Shown here in pieces: positions 61,952 to 64,000 of a stretch of 64,000 bases of DNA (positions are counted from its first letter, which is position 1; the number at the start of each line of letters is the position of its first letter). Source of the DNA: Thalassobaculum litoreum DSM 18839. GTDB lineage: Bacteria > Pseudomonadota > Alphaproteobacteria > Thalassobaculales > Thalassobaculaceae. Under the pieces are notes generated by a model. It had not been told where the DNA came from and did no database searches. It worked only from the letters and a program-made list of their open reading frames with translations. A program made the position numbers and the translations under genes. Location of the stretch: contig NZ_FNBW01000006.1 in the NCBI RefSeq assembly GCF_900102465.1, positions 248,001 through 312,000 of the forward strand. The letters are read 5' to 3'.

Positions 61952-63124
61952 ATGTCCGCCCTCTATGACGACCTTCTCACCGAGGAGCAGCTGCAGTTCC
62001 GCGATGCCGTGCGCGGCTTTGCCGAGCGCCATCTCGCCGCCGACCGCCTGGCCCGTGCCCATCGCTCGGAATTCCCCTTCGACGTCGCCAAGCTGATGGC
62101 GGAGCAGGGGCTGCTGGGCATCACCTTCAAGGAGGAGGACGGCGGCATGGGCGGGTCGCTCATGGACGCCATCGTCGCCATCGAGACGGTCTCCGCCGTC
62201 TGCCCGCGCTCCGCCGACGTCATCCAGGCCGGCAATTTCGGGCCGATCCGCACCTTCGTGGAATACGCCACCGCCGATCAGAAGGAACGCTACCTCGCCC
62301 CACTGATCGGCGGCGAGGCGACCATCTCAGTCGGCATGAGCGAGCCCGAGGCCGGCTCCGCCGTCACCGATCTGAAGACCACCGCCACCCCGGACGGCGA
62401 CGGCTTCCGCATCAACGGCACCAAGGTTTTCTCGTCGCACAGCCCGGATTCCAACCTGTTCCTGGTCTATGTCCGTTACGGCCCGGGGGTCGACGGCATC
62501 GGCTCGGTCCTGATCGAGCGCGGCACCGAAGGCTTCACCCTCGGCCGGCCCAGCCGCTATGTAGGCGGCGACGACTGGTGCCAGCTGTATTTCGAGGACG
62601 TCTATGTCGGCCCGGAGAACGTCCTGCTGCGCGAGGGCGGCTTCAAGAAGCAGATCGCCGCGTTCAACATCGAGCGCCTGGGCAACTCGGCCCGCGCGCT
62701 GGCCTTCGGACGCCACGCCTTCGAGATCGCCCGCGAGCATGCCGAGACGCGCCATCAGTTCGGTCGGCCGCTCGCCGATTTCCAGGGCCTGCAGTGGAAG
62801 TTCGCGGAAGCAGCCCTGCGCATGGAGGCGGCCCAGCTCATGCTCTACCGGGTCGCCGGCAAGGCCGAGAAGGGTCTGCCGAGCGCCTACGAGACCGCGC
62901 TGGTCAAATATCTCTGCAACGAGGCCGGCTTCCTGGCGGCCAACGAGGCGATGCAGATCCTCGGCGGGCTCGGCTACACCGAGGAGAGTCTGGTCGAATA
63001 CTGCTGGCGCCGGGCCCGCGGTTGGCAGATCGCCGGCGGCAGCCTGGAGATGATGAAGAACCGCATCGCCGAGGGCGTGTTCGGCCGCCGTTTCTCCCAG
63101 CGTCCCCCGAAGCCGAAGGCTTGA
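61952..63124 (+). CDS. acyl-CoA dehydrogenase
   Basis: A 390-residue flavoenzyme that makes an alpha,beta double bond in acyl-CoA. N-terminal helical part, then SVGMSEPEAGSAVTDL (FAD and substrate loop), INGTKVFSSHS and a C-terminal helical bundle with RHQFGRPLADFQGLQWKFA and QILGGLGYTEESLVEYCWR. It is the short/medium-chain type; the chain length cannot be judged. ATG 61952 is preceded by GGAGA. A synthetase gene follows after 5 bases, so the acid is first joined to CoA and then oxidised. Confidence 0.93.
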   Translation: MSALYDDLLTEEQLQFRDAVRGFAERHLAADRLARAHRSEFPFDVAKLMAEQGLLGITFKEEDGGMGGSLMDAIVAIETVSAVCPRSADVIQAGNFGPIRTFVEYATADQKERYLAPLIGGEATISVGMSEPEAGSAVTDLKTTATPDGDGFRINGTKVFSSHSPDSNLFLVYVRYGPGVDGIGSVLIERGTEGFTLGRPSRYVGGDDWCQLYFEDVYVGPENVLLREGGFKKQIAAFNIERLGNSARALAFGRHAFEIAREHAETRHQFGRPLADFQGLQWKFAEAALRMEAAQLMLYRVAGKAEKGLPSAYETALVKYLCNEAGFLAANEAMQILGGLGYTEESLVEYCWRRARGWQIAGGSLEMMKNRIAEGVFGRRFSQRPPKPKA

Positions 63125-63129
63125 AGGCC

Positions 63130-64000
63130 ATGAGCAGTTCGAACGGGGGCTGGATCGACGCCCTAGTCCGGCCGTCCACGGTTGCCGTGGTCGGCGCGTC
63201 GGACGATCCGAAGAAGGACAGCGCCCGGCCGCTGCGCTTCCTGCGCAGGCACGGCTTCAAAGGGACGGTGTGGCCGATCAACCCGATGCGCGAGACGGTA
63301 TTGGGGGAGAAGGCCTGGCCCAGCCTGGCCGACCTGCCGGGCGTGCCGGAGCATGTCTATATCGTCACCGCTGCCGAGCGGGTCGAGGAGCAGGTGGTGG
63401 AGGCCGCCCGGCTGGGCGTGAAGGTCGCCACCGTGCTGGCCGACGGCTTCGCCGAGGCCGGCGAGGACGGGGCCGAGGCCCAGCGCCGGCTGGTGGAGAA
63501 GGCCCATGCCGGCGGCATGCGGCTGCTCGGACCCAACAGCATGGGTGCCGCCAACGTCGCCGACGCCGTGCCGTTCACCACCAACGCCGCCTGGGAGGCC
63601 GAGAGCCTGGTGCCCGGCCGGCTGATGGCCCTGTCCCAGTCCGGCTCGCTGATCGGCACCCTGGTGTCGCGCGGCGCCGCCCGCGGCATCGGCTTCCACT
63701 CCCTTGTGTCGGTCGGCAACGAGGCCGACTTGGACGTGGGCGCCATCGGCGAGGCCGCGGTCGGTCTCGACGGGGTGGACGCCTTCATCCTGTTCCTGGA
63801 GACGGTGCGCCGGCCGGAGCGGATCGCCGCCTTCGCCCGCGCGGCCGATGCCGCCGGCAAGCCGATCGTGGTCTACAAGCTCGGCCGCTCGCCCGAGGCC
63901 CAGGCCCTGGCGGTGTCCCATACCGGCGCCCTGGTCGGCTCCGACAAGGCGGCCGATGCCTTCTTCCGCGACCTCGGCATCCTGCGCGTGGATCAGTTCG
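63130..64000 (+). CDS. acyl-CoA synthetase (NDP-forming) family protein, N-terminal part
   Basis: Cut by the window end; 290 residues visible from ATG 63130. The N-terminal CoA-binding Rossmann domain has VAVVGASDDPKKDSARP and INPMRETVLG, the next domain has RLLGPNSMGAANVAD and LSQSGSLIGTLVSR, and IVVYKLGRSPEAQALAVSHTGA lies near the end. These match acetate/acyl-CoA ligases of the ADP-forming type and related proteins with a CoA ligase core. It acts directly after the acyl-CoA dehydrogenase gene and presumably activates the acid that enzyme uses. Confidence 0.88.
   Translation, partial: MSSSNGGWIDALVRPSTVAVVGASDDPKKDSARPLRFLRRHGFKGTVWPINPMRETVLGEKAWPSLADLPGVPEHVYIVTAAERVEEQVVEAARLGVKVATVLADGFAEAGEDGAEAQRRLVEKAHAGGMRLLGPNSMGAANVADAVPFTTNAAWEAESLVPGRLMALSQSGSLIGTLVSRGAARGIGFHSLVSVGNEADLDVGAIGEAAVGLDGVDAFILFLETVRRPERIAAFARAADAAGKPIVVYKLGRSPEAQALAVSHTGALVGSDKAADAFFRDLGILRVDQF

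Overview
The window is 64 kb of a GC-rich, gene-dense chromosome from a Gram-negative bacterium. Lipid A/LPS genes (lpxK, waaA, an LpxR-type deacylase), a COQ7-type ubiquinone hydroxylase, an SDHAF4-type succinate dehydrogenase assembly protein and the acyltransferase-waaA-lpxK order point to Alphaproteobacteria. A free-living Rhodospirillales-like organism is my best guess; this is inference, since no rRNA gene is present. Almost everything is chromosomal core or metabolic accessory sequence. I see no insertion sequence, integrase, prophage module, CRISPR array or rRNA operon. One tRNA gene, tRNA-Leu(CAA), lies at 41591-41677.

Layout. 1-3.3 kb: tail of an efflux pump, a GNAT acetyltransferase, and the thrS-infC pair on the minus strand, with infC starting at an AUC codon. 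3.6-8.7 kb: a redoxin-like/2OG-oxygenase fusion, a GH24 lysozyme, a RidA-GST-RidA cluster and a DUF1007/NicO nickel-cobalt exporter pair. 8.7-20.6 kb: two LPS-type glycosyltransferases, hydrolases, a soluble histidine kinase head to head with a TPR protein, MarR, an M17 aminopeptidase, GST, nitroreductase and a Lon-like protease. 20.6-28 kb: HtpX, SDHAF4, an ICL-family lyase with a sorbitol/idonate-type dehydrogenase, RsmD/RluB/TadA, a ChaC-like protein and DUF2125. 28-36.7 kb: an EAL-CBS-GGDEF protein, an orphan TIR-like protein, a divergent MFS/AraC pair, PurD, XseA and an M23 peptidase. 36.7-46 kb: lpxK-waaA-acyltransferase, coq7-dsbB-yqaA, tRNA-Leu, DUF2189, leuA and an LpxR-like protein. 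46-55.7 kb: AraC, a large FAD/Fe-S dehydrogenase followed by serine-glyoxylate aminotransferase, AzlCD, a double peptide ABC ATPase and two PAS-type paralogues, the first frameshifted. 55.7-64 kb: a peptide ABC permease pair with its binding protein, then a catabolic run of haloacid dehalogenase, MmgE/PrpD, acyl-CoA dehydrogenase and an acyl-CoA synthetase cut by the window end.

The genes form short operons, often with 1-4 base stop/start overlaps (GT4-GT9, acyltransferase-waaA-lpxK, xseA-M23, AzlC-AzlD). Convergent neighbours often have almost no space between their stops. Intergenic gaps hold two families of dispersed palindromic repeats and several clear hairpin terminators. I did not find a convincing new multi-gene system. 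The observations most worth following are the AUC start of infC, the orphan TIR-like protein, the homopolymer frameshift in one PAS paralogue, the two RidA paralogues lacking the catalytic arginine, and the cysteine-free redoxin domain fused to a 2OG oxygenase.
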